This document shows, piece by piece, positions 25,613-35,063 of a DNA stretch of 49,751 nt (its first letter is position 1; every line of letters starts with the position of its first letter). Both the position numbers and the translations under genes were made by a program. Location: assembly GCA_964472785.1 (NCBI GenBank), contig CAYYMH010000029.1:1-49751 (forward strand), read 5' to 3'. The DNA is from CAYYMH01 sp964472785. GTDB lineage: Bacteria > Zhuqueibacterota > Zhuqueibacteria > Thermofontimicrobiales > Thermofontimicrobiaceae. Under the pieces are notes generated by a model. The model was not told the origin of the DNA. It saw only the letters and a program-made list of their open reading frames with translations, and ran no database searches.

Positions 25613-26368
25613 TCAAACGTGACCAACAACTGCCAGATAGATAACAAACTCCTCCTGTCCGTCCACTCCAATAATTTGATTGACCGCATCATCATCAAAG
25701 GCGGCAACAGCGCAACACCCTATTTTCAAAGCTTCGCAAGCCAAATATAAATTCTGACACACATGGCCCGCATCGAGGTAAATATAACGATATGCCCGTT
25801 GCTGATATTTCCAACTGCTTCGGTAAATCCGCGCCGTCCAAATAAACGACACCGCACAATCCACAAACATCTGTTGACCGAGACAAGCCTGAGCCAAATC
25901 TAAATTCGTATTTTGATCATCGGATAATTGAACAAGTTTATGATCCAATGGCAAATACCGGTACAATCCGGAAGAAACATCGGTCACTTTGTCCAGATTA
26001 ATATAGGTTTCTAAAGGGTGACGCGCTCCTGCCGATGGCGACGTACGATAGGAGTAACCATACCCCTGTTCGATTGCGCCCTGAATCGACCAAAGCAAAG
26101 CGGCTAATTCATCAATTGTCACATTTTTCTTCGTAAATTTCCTTCTTGAGCGGCGATTGCGAAACACCCCTGCTATTGTTGCTTTGGATCTTTTGGCTGT
26201 TGCCTCGTAACCGTTTGGTAAATTCACAAGTGGGGCATTTTTATCAGGTAACTGTTGCGCTTCGGGAACCGGCTTTCCAAGCACCATATCGCTGGTTTGG
26301 TGAAAGTATTTGTATTTGGTATATTCCTGAAAATAATGACCGATGTGAATGATATCGTTTTTTTCCAT
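25613..26368 (-). CDS. SagB-type nitroreductase-family oxidoreductase
   Basis: This 251-residue FMN-dependent oxidoreductase fits the SagB/ThcOx branch: RRSRRKF (FMN phosphate contact), SPSAGARHPLETYI, GLYRYLPLDHKLVQL and the C-terminal LNLYLACEALKIGCCAVAAFDD-type block. SagB-type enzymes oxidise azolines to azoles in RiPP clusters, but many stand-alone members have unknown substrates. No precursor peptide, cyclodehydratase or docking protein is nearby, so a RiPP role is not supported. I start at ATG 26368 (GGAGAG about 8 bases upstream); the longer frame to 26455 would be translated from the ppdK terminator. It is a single gene behind that terminator. Confidence 0.88.
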   Translation of the reverse strand: MEKNDIIHIGHYFQEYTKYKYFHQTSDMVLGKPVPEAQQLPDKNAPLVNLPNGYEATAKRSKATIAGVFRNRRSRRKFTKKNVTIDELAALLWSIQGAIEQGYGYSYRTSPSAGARHPLETYINLDKVTDVSSGLYRYLPLDHKLVQLSDDQNTNLDLAQACLGQQMFVDCAVSFIWTARIYRSSWKYQQRAYRYIYLDAGHVCQNLYLACEALKIGCCAVAAFDDDAVNQIIGVDGQEEFVIYLAVVGHV

Positions 26369-26417
26369 GTTTGTCTCTCCGAATGTCTTTAGTTTGTGAG
26401 AGCCAACTTTCTTTCGA

Positions 26418-26461
26418 ATAAAAAAGCGATTGGGTTTCCATACCACTTTTCCCAATCGCTT
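26418..26461 (-). terminator. Intrinsic terminator of the MATE-tmk-S41-ppdK unit
   Basis: On the - strand AAGCGATTGGG and CCCAATCGCTT form a perfect 11-bp stem (26451-26461 with 26424-26434) around a 16-base loop, followed by TTTTATT. It lies 30 bases past the ppdK stop and separates ppdK from the nitroreductase gene. Confidence 0.88.
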
Positions 26462-26490
26462 ATTTAATGTTAACTTCGACTTAAAATTTC

Positions 26491-29160
26491 TTAATTATTT
26501 CGAATCACTGCCTGAGCTGCTGACAAACGGGCAATCGGGACTCGATACGGTGAACAACTGACGTAATCCATGCCCACACGGTGACAAAAATCTATCGAAT
26601 CCGAATCACCACCATGTTCACCACAGATACCGACTTTCAAATTCGGTTTGGTCTTACGACCTTTCTGCACTCCCATTTCAACTAATTGTCCGACACCTGT
26701 TTGGTCCAGCGCCTGAAAGGGATCATCCGGCAGTATCTTTTTTTCCTGGTATTCTTTGAGAAATTTTCCCGCGTCGTCACGGCTATAACCAAAGGTCATC
26801 TGGGTTAAATCATTGGTGCCGAAGGAGAAAAATTCAGCTTCCTCGGCAACCTGATCGGCAGTTAGTGCTGCTCTCGGGATTTCGATCATCGTTCCGACCA
26901 TGTAATCGACCTTCACATTCATTTCCTTTTGCACCTCCTCTGCCACTTTGACTACGACCGCTTTTTGGTCTGACAGTTCTTCTTTTGTGCCAATCAGAGG
27001 AATCATGATTTCCGGATACACTTTAACGCCTTCTTTGGTAAGCTTACACGCGGCTTCAATAATAGCGCGAGTCTGCATCTCTGTAATTTCAGGATAAGTC
27101 ACTCCCAATCGACAACCGCGGTGCCCCAGCATTGGATTAAATTCTGAAAGCGCTTCAACTTTGTTTTTCACTTCTTCGAGCGATACGCCTAACTCTTTTG
27201 CCATTTCAGCTTGAAGTTTTTCCTCATGGGGTAAAAACTCATGAAGCGGCGGATCGAGCGTTCGAATTGTCACTGGTAAATCGTGCATTGCCTTGAAAAT
27301 ACCGTAAAAATCGTCGCGCTGATATGGCAGTAATTTTGCCAGTGCCTTACGGCGTCCTTCTTCATCGTCCGCCAATATCATCTCACGCACGGCTTTAATT
27401 CTATCACCTTCAAAAAACATGTGCTCTGTTCGACATAACCCGATTCCCTGCGCACCAAAATCGCGTGCCACAGTCGAATCCTTGGGTGTATCGGCATTCG
27501 TGCGAACTTTCAACTTTCTGATTTGATCTGCCCACTCCATCAGTTTTCCGAAACTTCCCGAAAGCTCTGGTTCAACAGTAGGAACTTTCCCCTCGATCAC
27601 TTCACCTTTGGATCCATCCAAAGAAATCCAATCGCCCTCTTTATAGGATTTACCGTTTACTTTCATGGTTTTATCTTTGTAACTAATCTCTAAGTCGCTG
27701 CAGCCAGCAACACAACATTTACCCATTCCACGGGCAACCACTGCTGCATGTGATGTCATACCGCCTCGCGAGGTTAAAATTCCCCTGGCAACATCCATTC
27801 CGCCAATATCTTCCGGTGAAGTTTCAATTCGGACCAACAAAACGTCTTTTCCGTCTTCTGCCCATTCTTCTGCATCATCGGAATGGAACACGATCTGACC
27901 TGTTGCAGCACCCGGTGAAGCAGGCAAACCAGAAGCGATCACATTCTTTTCAGCTTTGGGATCGAACATCGGATGTAGTAATTGATCCAATTGGTTAGGC
28001 ACAATTCTCATGAGTGCTGTTTTCTTATCAATCAATCCTTCATCGACCATTTCAACAGCAATCCTCACAGCAGATGCAGCCGTCCGCTTACCTGTTCGAG
28101 TCTGTAACATCCACAATCGACCTTTTTGAATCGTGAATTCGATATCCTGCATCTCTTTATAATGACGTTCCAACTTTTTTTGGATTCCTTCAAGCTCTTC
28201 ATAAGCTTCAGGCATGATTTCCTGCAGAGACTTCTGTGAGGGTTCAGTTTTCCGTTCTGATTTCAGCGGCTGGGGAGTTCGAGTTCCTGCTACGACATCT
28301 TCACCCTGCGCATTCACCAAATATTCGCCGTAAAATATATTTTCGCCGGTCGCCGGATCACGAGTGAATGCAACGCCGGTAGCACAATCATCACCCATAT
28401 TGCCAAATACCATGGCTTGCACATTAACGGCTGTACCCCAATGTTCAGGAATTTTATTCAACTTACGGTACGTTAGCGCTCGCGGATTATTCCATGACCC
28501 GAACACTGCATCAATTGCACCCCAGAGTTGTTCCCAGGGATCGGTCGGAAAATCTTTTCCGGTTCGTTTTTTTATTTCAGCTTTGAACAGCTCGACCAAT
28601 TTTTTCAAATCATCAGCGTCTAAATCGGTATCGAGTTTTACCCCTTTTTCCGTTTTTACGTTATGAATAATGACTTCAAAAGGATCTTCCTCTTCTTTAC
28701 TTTCCGGTTTCAAGCCCATGACAACATCGCCGTACATCTGCACAAAACGACGATACGAGTCCCATCCGAATCTTTCATTATCCGATTCTTTAATGATCCC
28801 TTTAATCGTTGTTTCATTTAATCCTAAATTCAGGACAGTATCCATCATGCCCGGCATCGAAGCGGGCGCGCCGGAGCGAACCGAAACCAGCAAAGGATTT
28901 TCTGCATCACCAAAGGTTGCACCCATCACTTTTTCAATATGCTGCATACCTTCTTTGACCTGTTGTTTCACTTCATCTTTATATTCGCCCTCGTTATATT
29001 GTTTACACACTTCAGTGGAAATTGTAAATCCAGCCGGTACAGGGATGCCAATGTTTGACATTTCGGCCAAATTAGCTCCTTTTCCACCAAGTAACACTTT
29101 CATATCCGCCTTGCCATCTGCTTTTCCTTCTCCGAATTTGTAGACATATTTTTCACTCAT
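26491..29160 (-). CDS. ppdK: Pyruvate, phosphate dikinase
   Basis: This 889-residue cytoplasmic enzyme interconverts pyruvate + ATP + Pi and phosphoenolpyruvate + AMP + PPi. The N-terminal ATP-grasp domain has LVSVRSGAPASMPGMMDTVL (about 91-110). The swivelling domain has the phospho-carrier His471 in GGMTSHAAVVARG. The C-terminal TIM barrel has the catalytic Cys846 in CGEHGGDSDS. Length is standard. In anaerobes it often runs with PPi-linked glycolysis or gluconeogenesis. ATG 29160 follows AGGAG (29169-29173) by 8 bases; the GTG at 29169 overlaps that Shine-Dalgarno sequence and is rejected. It is the last gene of the unit, 46 bases after the S41 protease. Confidence 0.98.
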   Translation of the reverse strand: MSEKYVYKFGEGKADGKADMKVLLGGKGANLAEMSNIGIPVPAGFTISTEVCKQYNEGEYKDEVKQQVKEGMQHIEKVMGATFGDAENPLLVSVRSGAPASMPGMMDTVLNLGLNETTIKGIIKESDNERFGWDSYRRFVQMYGDVVMGLKPESKEEEDPFEVIIHNVKTEKGVKLDTDLDADDLKKLVELFKAEIKKRTGKDFPTDPWEQLWGAIDAVFGSWNNPRALTYRKLNKIPEHWGTAVNVQAMVFGNMGDDCATGVAFTRDPATGENIFYGEYLVNAQGEDVVAGTRTPQPLKSERKTEPSQKSLQEIMPEAYEELEGIQKKLERHYKEMQDIEFTIQKGRLWMLQTRTGKRTAASAVRIAVEMVDEGLIDKKTALMRIVPNQLDQLLHPMFDPKAEKNVIASGLPASPGAATGQIVFHSDDAEEWAEDGKDVLLVRIETSPEDIGGMDVARGILTSRGGMTSHAAVVARGMGKCCVAGCSDLEISYKDKTMKVNGKSYKEGDWISLDGSKGEVIEGKVPTVEPELSGSFGKLMEWADQIRKLKVRTNADTPKDSTVARDFGAQGIGLCRTEHMFFEGDRIKAVREMILADDEEGRRKALAKLLPYQRDDFYGIFKAMHDLPVTIRTLDPPLHEFLPHEEKLQAEMAKELGVSLEEVKNKVEALSEFNPMLGHRGCRLGVTYPEITEMQTRAIIEAACKLTKEGVKVYPEIMIPLIGTKEELSDQKAVVVKVAEEVQKEMNVKVDYMVGTMIEIPRAALTADQVAEEAEFFSFGTNDLTQMTFGYSRDDAGKFLKEYQEKKILPDDPFQALDQTGVGQLVEMGVQKGRKTKPNLKVGICGEHGGDSDSIDFCHRVGMDYVSCSPYRVPIARLSAAQAVIRNN

Positions 29161-29206
29161 AAATCGCACTCCTTTAAAATTTCATTTTCTGCGTATTAGT
29201 TATCCG

Positions 29207-30913
29207 TTATTTCTCGTTAGTATTTTCACCCAATAAAGTATAATATTCTGTTTGATTCATCAATAAATCCAACGACTTTTCTATTGCCGGATCCCAAGAA
29301 AACTGGCTTTCGTATTTACCGGCGGTACCCCATAACTTTGCCGCAATTTCCATTTTCAGTTCCTGCTTAATCTGGGTCAAATTTTTTGCAAAATCATCTT
29401 GTTTGGCAATCTCCACTGATTTCTTGAAATCTTCAAATTCCTTGATCACATTTTCCGGATACTCATTCTCGGTCAGTACCTTTTCCAAATCTTCAATGTG
29501 TTGCTCAACTTCATTTTTATAGGTAAAATCTTTTGATTCCAAAAATGTCTTAAACTGTTCCACCATTTGATCGCTCACTTCAAAATTCCGTTCCAGGTTT
29601 TCATGATCAACTGCATAATTTAGCGCAAAGTTGAAAAACATGGATTTCATAATCAAATTACCCATCAATGGTGTCATTTTTTCCTGTTCCACTTCAATAT
29701 CCGGAGTAATACCTCCGTTGCCTTTGACTTCTCTGTTTGAAGCCGTATGAAATGTTTTTTCTTCTTTTTTAGTTGTATCCTGGCTTTCTTCGTAATTCCA
29801 CATGATATCCTTTGAACGAATGAAATCTGGTTTTTGGATCAACCGTCCGCTCGGAACATAATATTTAGCAGACGTTATTTTGAGTGAATTACCGTCGCGG
29901 GTCAGCGGAATAACAGTTTGTACTAATCCTTTCCCATAAGTTGGTTTTCCGATAATGACACCCCGATCCAAATCCTGCACTGCGCCAGAGACAATTTCAG
30001 AAGCCGACGCACTGTACTGATCCACCAGTACAATCAACGGCTTTTCTCCCCACACAGGCTCCACTCTTGAATGGAATTCTTTATCACTGCCTGAAATCCG
30101 TCCCTTGGTGTAAACAATCAAATCTCCTTTATGAACAAAATTCTCGGCGACCTGAACTGCAGATTCCAGTAATCCGCCCGGATTACTTCTCAGGTCGAAA
30201 ATGAGACTTTCCATACCTTGTTTTTTAAGCTCAACAATCGCATCATGTACCTGCTTTCCTGCATAGCGCGAGAAGTGTCCCAAACGGATATAGCCGACTT
30301 TATCATCAACAAAACCGGCATACGAAATATCGCTAATCTCTATTTCAGCGCGAATCAACCTGAATTCCAATGGATCATCTTCACCAACACGGCGTATTTT
30401 CACATTAACTTCAGTGCCGATTTCACCACGCAGTCGCTCAGCAGTTTCTGAAATGGACAAATCTTTTGTGCTTTTTCCGTCCACCTCGATAATTTTATCT
30501 CCTTCACGAATACCGGCGCGTTTTGAAGGGGTTCCTTCGAACGGTGGCTCGATTACGGTCGCCCAGCCATCCCGTTTTGCAATTCTCATTCCCACACCAC
30601 CGTACTTACCTGTTGTCATTAATTTCAATTCAGCGTTGCCTTCCCGTTCGATATACATGGTGTATGGGTCAAGTGTTCGCAACATGCCATTGATGCCAGC
30701 TTTCATAAATTCCTCCGGATCAATTTCCTCAACATATCTTTTGGTGACCTCTTCATAAACCTTGCCGAACAGCGCGATATTTTTTTCAATCTCAAAATAA
30801 TAATCCGGCTTGGCGGTATTTGTTTTTCCGGCAATCCAACCGCCCAGAAAAACTGTACTGGCTATTAATGCGATCATCAATAATAGCGACAAATATCTGT
30901 TATTTTTTTTCAT
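29207..30913 (-). CDS. S41-family C-terminal processing protease (Ctp/Prc type)
   Basis: This 568-residue periplasmic serine protease has an N-terminal signal or anchor (about 8-28). A PDZ domain follows (about 98-175, GVGMRIAKRDG ... AGIREGDKIIEVDG). The catalytic domain has FDLRSNPGGLLESAV, the Ser/Lys dyad Ser303 in YSASASEIVSGAV and Lys328 in PTYGKGLVQ; the 25-residue gap equals that in E. coli Prc. A C-terminal helical, acidic extension (about 410-568) is longer than in CtpA. Such enzymes trim or degrade envelope proteins. The ATG has GGAGG 5 bases upstream. It lies 52 bases after tmk in the same unit. Confidence 0.96.
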   Translation of the reverse strand: MKKNNRYLSLLLMIALIASTVFLGGWIAGKTNTAKPDYYFEIEKNIALFGKVYEEVTKRYVEEIDPEEFMKAGINGMLRTLDPYTMYIEREGNAELKLMTTGKYGGVGMRIAKRDGWATVIEPPFEGTPSKRAGIREGDKIIEVDGKSTKDLSISETAERLRGEIGTEVNVKIRRVGEDDPLEFRLIRAEIEISDISYAGFVDDKVGYIRLGHFSRYAGKQVHDAIVELKKQGMESLIFDLRSNPGGLLESAVQVAENFVHKGDLIVYTKGRISGSDKEFHSRVEPVWGEKPLIVLVDQYSASASEIVSGAVQDLDRGVIIGKPTYGKGLVQTVIPLTRDGNSLKITSAKYYVPSGRLIQKPDFIRSKDIMWNYEESQDTTKKEEKTFHTASNREVKGNGGITPDIEVEQEKMTPLMGNLIMKSMFFNFALNYAVDHENLERNFEVSDQMVEQFKTFLESKDFTYKNEVEQHIEDLEKVLTENEYPENVIKEFEDFKKSVEIAKQDDFAKNLTQIKQELKMEIAAKLWGTAGKYESQFSWDPAIEKSLDLLMNQTEYYTLLGENTNEK

Positions 30914-30965
30914 TGTCTCCTCCCTGGAGAAAAATTAATTTATGGTACCATCAAATTAATATCTT

Positions 30966-31601
30966 TTAATTTATCAAATCCGGAAATCTGGTTGCTAATT
31001 GCTGCCAGATTTCATCAGAAATTTGGTATATTTCTTTTTTACCATTGATAACACAAAATCGTTCCGGTTCGCTTTGAGCGATTTCCAAAAAACCATTCCT
31101 CGCCTGCTCAAAAAAGTGTCGTGTTTGATCCTCCATTCTATCCAGTGCTTGGTTCAGCGCGCGTTTCCTTCGCTCCATTTCTTCAAGATCAATATCAATT
31201 AAAAAAGTTAAATCCGGTTTTAAACCCTGAGTTGCAAATTGATTTACTAAACGGATGTTTTTCAGATCGATATTTCTGCCATAGCCCTGATAGGCAGTGC
31301 TGGAATCGTAGTATCGATCACAAATCACAAGCTTGTTTTGCTGCAATGCAGGTCGGACTCTCTGTTTTACTAACTGAGCCCTCGCTGCGTTAAAAAGTAA
31401 AAATTCTGTAATGGGACTCATATCTTCTTTATGATTCATCAACAAAGTTTCTCTGATCCTTTCAGAAATTGATGTTCCGCCGGGCTCGCGCAACAAAATA
31501 TGCGGTATTCGCTTTTTTTCCAGTCTTTCAATCAGCTTTTCGATCTGAACTGATTTTCCGCAAAAATCAATTCCTTCAAATGTAACGAATCGACCTGACA
31601 T
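30966..31601 (-). CDS. tmk: Thymidylate kinase
   Basis: This 211-residue enzyme phosphorylates dTMP to dTDP with ATP, an essential step in dTTP synthesis. The P-loop is G10-IDFC-G15-K-S17. The DR(Y/H) motif is ICDRYYDSSTAYQG (about 94-107). The LID region carries several Arg residues (RRKRALNQALDRME, about 148-161). Length is normal. It starts 6 bases after the MATE exporter stop, so the two are translated from one mRNA. Confidence 0.97.
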   Translation of the reverse strand: MSGRFVTFEGIDFCGKSVQIEKLIERLEKKRIPHILLREPGGTSISERIRETLLMNHKEDMSPITEFLLFNAARAQLVKQRVRPALQQNKLVICDRYYDSSTAYQGYGRNIDLKNIRLVNQFATQGLKPDLTFLIDIDLEEMERRKRALNQALDRMEDQTRHFFEQARNGFLEIAQSEPERFCVINGKKEIYQISDEIWQQLATRFPDLIN

Positions 31602-31607
31602 TGGTTA

Positions 31608-32963
31608 TTATATCCTCATTTGTTTCCAGCGGCCGCCCTTAAACCGCCAATAGTTGATGGCCAATCGCGCTGTTTCATCCAAAAGATGAACACTCCATAA
31701 ACCAAATAATCCGAATTGAAATATAAAAACCACCACCCAATTCAAACAGACCTCGAGCGTGAAAACACCAATAATCGTCATGTACATGATCCATTTCAAA
31801 TCTCCGGCACCGCGCAAGTTTCCGATAATCACACTGTCCACAGCTTTGGGAATTTGAACCAGGGCAAAAATGATCATCGCCGTTGATCCAACTCTAACGA
31901 CACTTTCTTCTTGCGTGAAAAAATAAAGTATCGATTTGGAAAAAATAATCATAAACGTTGCAATAATCACCGAAAATACAAAACTCACATAACTTGTCGT
32001 TTGCGCCGTCCGCTCCGCCAATTCCTTTTGTTCCGCACCCAAGTTCTTACCCATCAACGTCATCGCGCTGATACCAAACCCCAGATAAACCATCGACAGA
32101 ATTTGGTAGATTATGTTGAATACCATGTGTGCAGCTAAATAATCTTTCCCCAGCATCGCCGCATAAATTGAGACGATTAACAAGCCTCCGGCCCACGCCA
32201 GTTGCTCCACAGTGGTCGGGATACCCGCATTCAGCAAACGTCTGAATGTTCTGAAATTGGGTCGGGATAGCTCTCGAAAAGAGAGAAACAGCGTCGATTT
32301 TCGTGTTCTCAAAATATACAATGTCAGCAAAAATCCGACAGAATGGGAAATCCCCACCGCCAACGCAGCACCCTCGACTTCCCAGCGTGGAAATCCAAAC
32401 CAGCCAAAAATGAGCAACGGCGATAAAACAATATTGATGCTGTTCAAAGTGACATTCACAATCATTGAAAGATGGGTATCCCCAGCGCCACGAATACAGC
32501 CGACTGTGACCAAATTTGTAATGATAATTGGCGCAAATAAAGCAATAATTCTTAAATAAGAAATTCCGGCTCGCTGTGCTTCAACCGATCCGCCCTCTTT
32601 TATCAATTTAAAAATCTGTACACCACCAAAATACCACACAATCCCAAAAATGATCGAAATAAAAACACTGATCATAACAGCCTGTCCGAACACATGATTG
32701 GCTTCCCTGCGTTGATCAGCGCCAATATGGCGTGCAATTATCAACGAACCACCAACAATAAAAGTGATGACCAAGGCTAAGAATGTGATCACCACCTGGA
32801 TGGCCAATCCTCTTCCTGCGAATGCCGCCGTGCTTATTCTTCCGATAAATATGGCTTCAACCGTAAAAAAAATCGTTTGCGACGACAAATCAATTACAGC
32901 GGGAATCGATGTTTTCAATATCTTTTTTAATGGATTGCCGTGCCTCAATTCAACCTCGATCAC
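31608..32963 (-). CDS. MATE-family multidrug/metabolite exporter
   Basis: This 451-residue inner-membrane transporter has about 12 hydrophobic helices in two related halves. GNPLKKILKTSIPAVIDLSSQTIF near the start and GAGDTHLSMIVNVTLNSINIVLSP, GAGDLKWIMYMTIIGVFTLEV in the two halves are typical of MATE exporters driven by Na+ or H+. The substrate is unknown. The start is GTG at 32963; the same frame is closed by a TGA at 32982-32984, which lies inside MITE copy 2, so the element sets the 5' edge of the frame. AGG precedes the GTG by only 2 bases, so translation initiation may be weak. Confidence 0.93.
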   Translation of the reverse strand: MIEVELRHGNPLKKILKTSIPAVIDLSSQTIFFTVEAIFIGRISTAAFAGRGLAIQVVITFLALVITFIVGGSLIIARHIGADQRREANHVFGQAVMISVFISIIFGIVWYFGGVQIFKLIKEGGSVEAQRAGISYLRIIALFAPIIITNLVTVGCIRGAGDTHLSMIVNVTLNSINIVLSPLLIFGWFGFPRWEVEGAALAVGISHSVGFLLTLYILRTRKSTLFLSFRELSRPNFRTFRRLLNAGIPTTVEQLAWAGGLLIVSIYAAMLGKDYLAAHMVFNIIYQILSMVYLGFGISAMTLMGKNLGAEQKELAERTAQTTSYVSFVFSVIIATFMIIFSKSILYFFTQEESVVRVGSTAMIIFALVQIPKAVDSVIIGNLRGAGDLKWIMYMTIIGVFTLEVCLNWVVVFIFQFGLFGLWSVHLLDETARLAINYWRFKGGRWKQMRI

Positions 32964-32973
32964 TACCTGTTCA

Positions 32974-33101
32974 GAACTGTATCAAAAGTCCCAATGCAAT
33001 ATGTTTAACACAATTTGTAGTAGCGAATTTATTCGCCCCATACAATATGTGGTATTTGACGAATAAATTCGTCACTACACGTTAACTTTTGATACAACTC
33101 C
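32974..33101 (+). mobile_element. MITE copy 2 (128 bp), 10 bases before the MATE gene start
   Basis: Left end AGAACTGTATCAAAAGT (32974-32989 region) and right end ACTTTTGATACAACTCC (33085-33101). The left tip is more diverged than in the other copies (AGAACTG for GGGGCTG). The interior keeps GTAGTAGCGAATTTATTCG and its inverted partner. It lies in the same orientation as copy 3. Confidence 0.85.
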
Positions 33102-33223
33102 TATTCATATCGACCATTTCAAAATAATCATCGGTATTATTGAAAGAATGGCTGGAAGGATGAATCCCAGCCACTCATCGTATTCACTATCACTAAATAT
33201 CAATAAACGATTCGTTTTTTATT

Positions 33224-33297
33224 GCCACAGATGAACACTGCTTGACACAGAATTATGAAATAATTTATTAATTTTTGAGTCTTTTTGTCTTCGAGGC
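33224..33297. repeat. Short GCCAC-ended element 6
   Basis: Left arm GCCACAGATGAACACTG (33224-33240), right arm GAGTCTTTTTGTCTTCGAGGC (33277-33297). Arms match mainly at their tips. It lies 35 bases past the inositol-3-phosphate synthase stop on the - strand. The 368-base gap 32964-33331 holds this and MITE copy 2, and nothing else that I can see. Confidence 0.35.
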
Positions 33298-33331
33298 AAA
33301 AGAATATTTCAAGCTAAAAACAAAAAATCGA

Positions 33332-34645
33332 TTAATCATAATATTCCATACCCAAATGGGTGATAAGCTCTTCACCCTTCAAATGTCTCAATGTGTTTTT
33401 CAGCTTCATGAGCTGGATAAAAATATCATGTTCAGGATATAGTTCTGGTGCGACCATCGGACTCTTGAAATAGAATGACAACCATTCCTGAATTCCTTTC
33501 CAATTGCAGCGTTGCGCTAAATCCATAAATAGCGCTAAATCCAAGACGATCGGAGCCGCCAAAATACTATCGCGACAGAGAAAATCGACTTTAATCTGCA
33601 TCGGATAACCTAACCAGCCGAAAATATCCAAATTATCCCAGCCCTCTTTATTATCACCGCGAGGCGGATAATAATTTATGCGGACTTTGTGATAAAAATC
33701 TTTGTATAATTCGGGATAAACATCCGGTTGCAAAATATATTCTAATACAGATAGTTTGCTTTCTTCTTTTGTTTTAAACGATTCCGGATCGTCGAGAACT
33801 TCTCCGTCCCGGTTACCCAGAATGTTTGTCGAAAACCATCCGTTCAATCCGATCATTCGGGCTTTTAATCCGGGCGCTAAAATCGTTTTCATCAGCGTTT
33901 GACCAGTTTTGAAATCTTTTCCAGCAATCGGGACATTCATTTGATCTGCCAGTTGCAGCAACGCCGGAATATCAATGGTCAGATTGGGCGCACCGTTGGC
34001 GAAAGGAACACCTGCTTTAATTGAAGCATAAGCATAAATCATACTCGGCGCGATTGCCGGATGATTTTCTTTCATCGCTTTCTCGAAGCTCTCAATCGTC
34101 TGATGCACCGGATCCTTTTTCAAAAAGATTTCTGTACTCGCACACCACACGGTAACCATTCGGCTCAGATTGTTTTTTTCCTTGAAATTGTGAATGTCAT
34201 CCATTAACATTTGAGCATAATCATATTTGGTGTTCGCTTTTTTGACATGGGTACCATTCAGCTTTTTCACATAATTACGATCAAAAACAGCCTTCATCGG
34301 TTTAATCTTTTCGATCTCCGGTCTGACCTGATCCAATAGCTCCTTTTTCAACACACCTGCATTCAGTGCTGCTTCATACACATTATCTTCAAACAGATCC
34401 CAGCCGGCAAAAACCAGATCGTTCAGTTCTGCTAATTCCACAAATTCTTTTATCATCGGAACTCTTTTTTCCGTACGTTTTCCAAGCCGGATCGTCCCCA
34501 TTTGAGTTAAAGAGCCGATCGGCTGGGAAATCCCCTTTCTTATTGCCTGAACACCTGCGATAAATGTCGTGGCAACAGCCCCCAAGCCAGGTAAAAGAAC
34601 GCCTAATTTTCCCTTTGGTTTTTCAATTTCAGTTGCTTTTCTCAC
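33332..34645 (-). CDS. ino1: Inositol-3-phosphate synthase
   Basis: This 437-residue NAD-dependent enzyme turns glucose 6-phosphate into 1D-myo-inositol 3-phosphate, the entry step to inositol compounds. The Rossmann dinucleotide loop is LGVLLPGLGAVATTFIAG (about 14-31). The conserved core is VPIAGKDFKTGQTLMKTI and GLNGWFSTNILGNRDG (about 230-275). Length fits the shorter bacterial type. The start is GTG with a very strong GGAGGAGGAAGGA run just upstream. It starts 36 bases after panD and shares its transcript with a CDP-alcohol phosphatidyltransferase, which makes an inositol-lipid role likely. Confidence 0.95.
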   Translation of the reverse strand: MRKATEIEKPKGKLGVLLPGLGAVATTFIAGVQAIRKGISQPIGSLTQMGTIRLGKRTEKRVPMIKEFVELAELNDLVFAGWDLFEDNVYEAALNAGVLKKELLDQVRPEIEKIKPMKAVFDRNYVKKLNGTHVKKANTKYDYAQMLMDDIHNFKEKNNLSRMVTVWCASTEIFLKKDPVHQTIESFEKAMKENHPAIAPSMIYAYASIKAGVPFANGAPNLTIDIPALLQLADQMNVPIAGKDFKTGQTLMKTILAPGLKARMIGLNGWFSTNILGNRDGEVLDDPESFKTKEESKLSVLEYILQPDVYPELYKDFYHKVRINYYPPRGDNKEGWDNLDIFGWLGYPMQIKVDFLCRDSILAAPIVLDLALFMDLAQRCNWKGIQEWLSFYFKSPMVAPELYPEHDIFIQLMKLKNTLRHLKGEELITHLGMEYYD

Positions 34646-34681
34646 TTATCCTTCCTCCTCCATTGTAAACTTTAACTTAAA

Positions 34682-35032
34682 CTATGATACTATCCTGTTG
34701 TTCGTATCAACATGAATTAATTTCGGCTCTATATTTTTCGCCTCATTTTGCTCTGTTAATCCGTAAGCTAAAATAATGATCAAATCCCCGATATGAGCCA
34801 ACCGCGCCAAAGCGCCATTACAGCAAATGGTTCCGGAATCCGCCTCACCCTCGATCGCATAGGTTTCAGCCCTGGTTCCGTTGCTAATATTCAAAACCTG
34901 AACTTTTTCAAACGGAAATATATCCGCAGCCTGCATTAACTTTTTATCAATTGTAATGCTTCCCTCGTAGTCCAGATTTGCTTCTGTTACTTTCGCCCGA
35001 TGGATTTTTGATTTGAGCATTTGAACTAACAT
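34682..35032 (-). CDS. panD: Aspartate 1-decarboxylase
   Basis: This 116-residue proenzyme decarboxylates L-aspartate to beta-alanine for pantothenate and CoA. It cleaves itself at Gly24-Ser25 in LDYEGSITID, leaving a pyruvoyl group on Ser25, the same numbering as E. coli. HRAKVTEANL (11-20) and ICCNGALARLAHIGD are conserved. I start at ATG 35032 (GGAG at 35042-35045, 9-base spacing); the frame runs to 35113 but that would overlap the preceding gene by 50 bases and add an untypical basic leader. It lies between the phosphatidyltransferase and ino1 without an obvious pathway link. Confidence 0.95.
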   Translation of the reverse strand: MLVQMLKSKIHRAKVTEANLDYEGSITIDKKLMQAADIFPFEKVQVLNISNGTRAETYAIEGEADSGTICCNGALARLAHIGDLIIILAYGLTEQNEAKNIEPKLIHVDTNNRIVS

Positions 35033-35063
35033 AAAAACCAACTCCATTATTCTTAATTCTAAA

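Noticed and set aside
26369..26455. 29 extra N-terminal codons of the nitroreductase
   Set aside because: They translate the ppdK terminator hairpin; ATG 26368 has a proper ribosome site.
28670..29143. 157-residue + strand frame inside ppdK
   Set aside because: Wholly antisense to a strongly conserved gene, Ser/Pro-rich as expected for a complementary-strand shadow.
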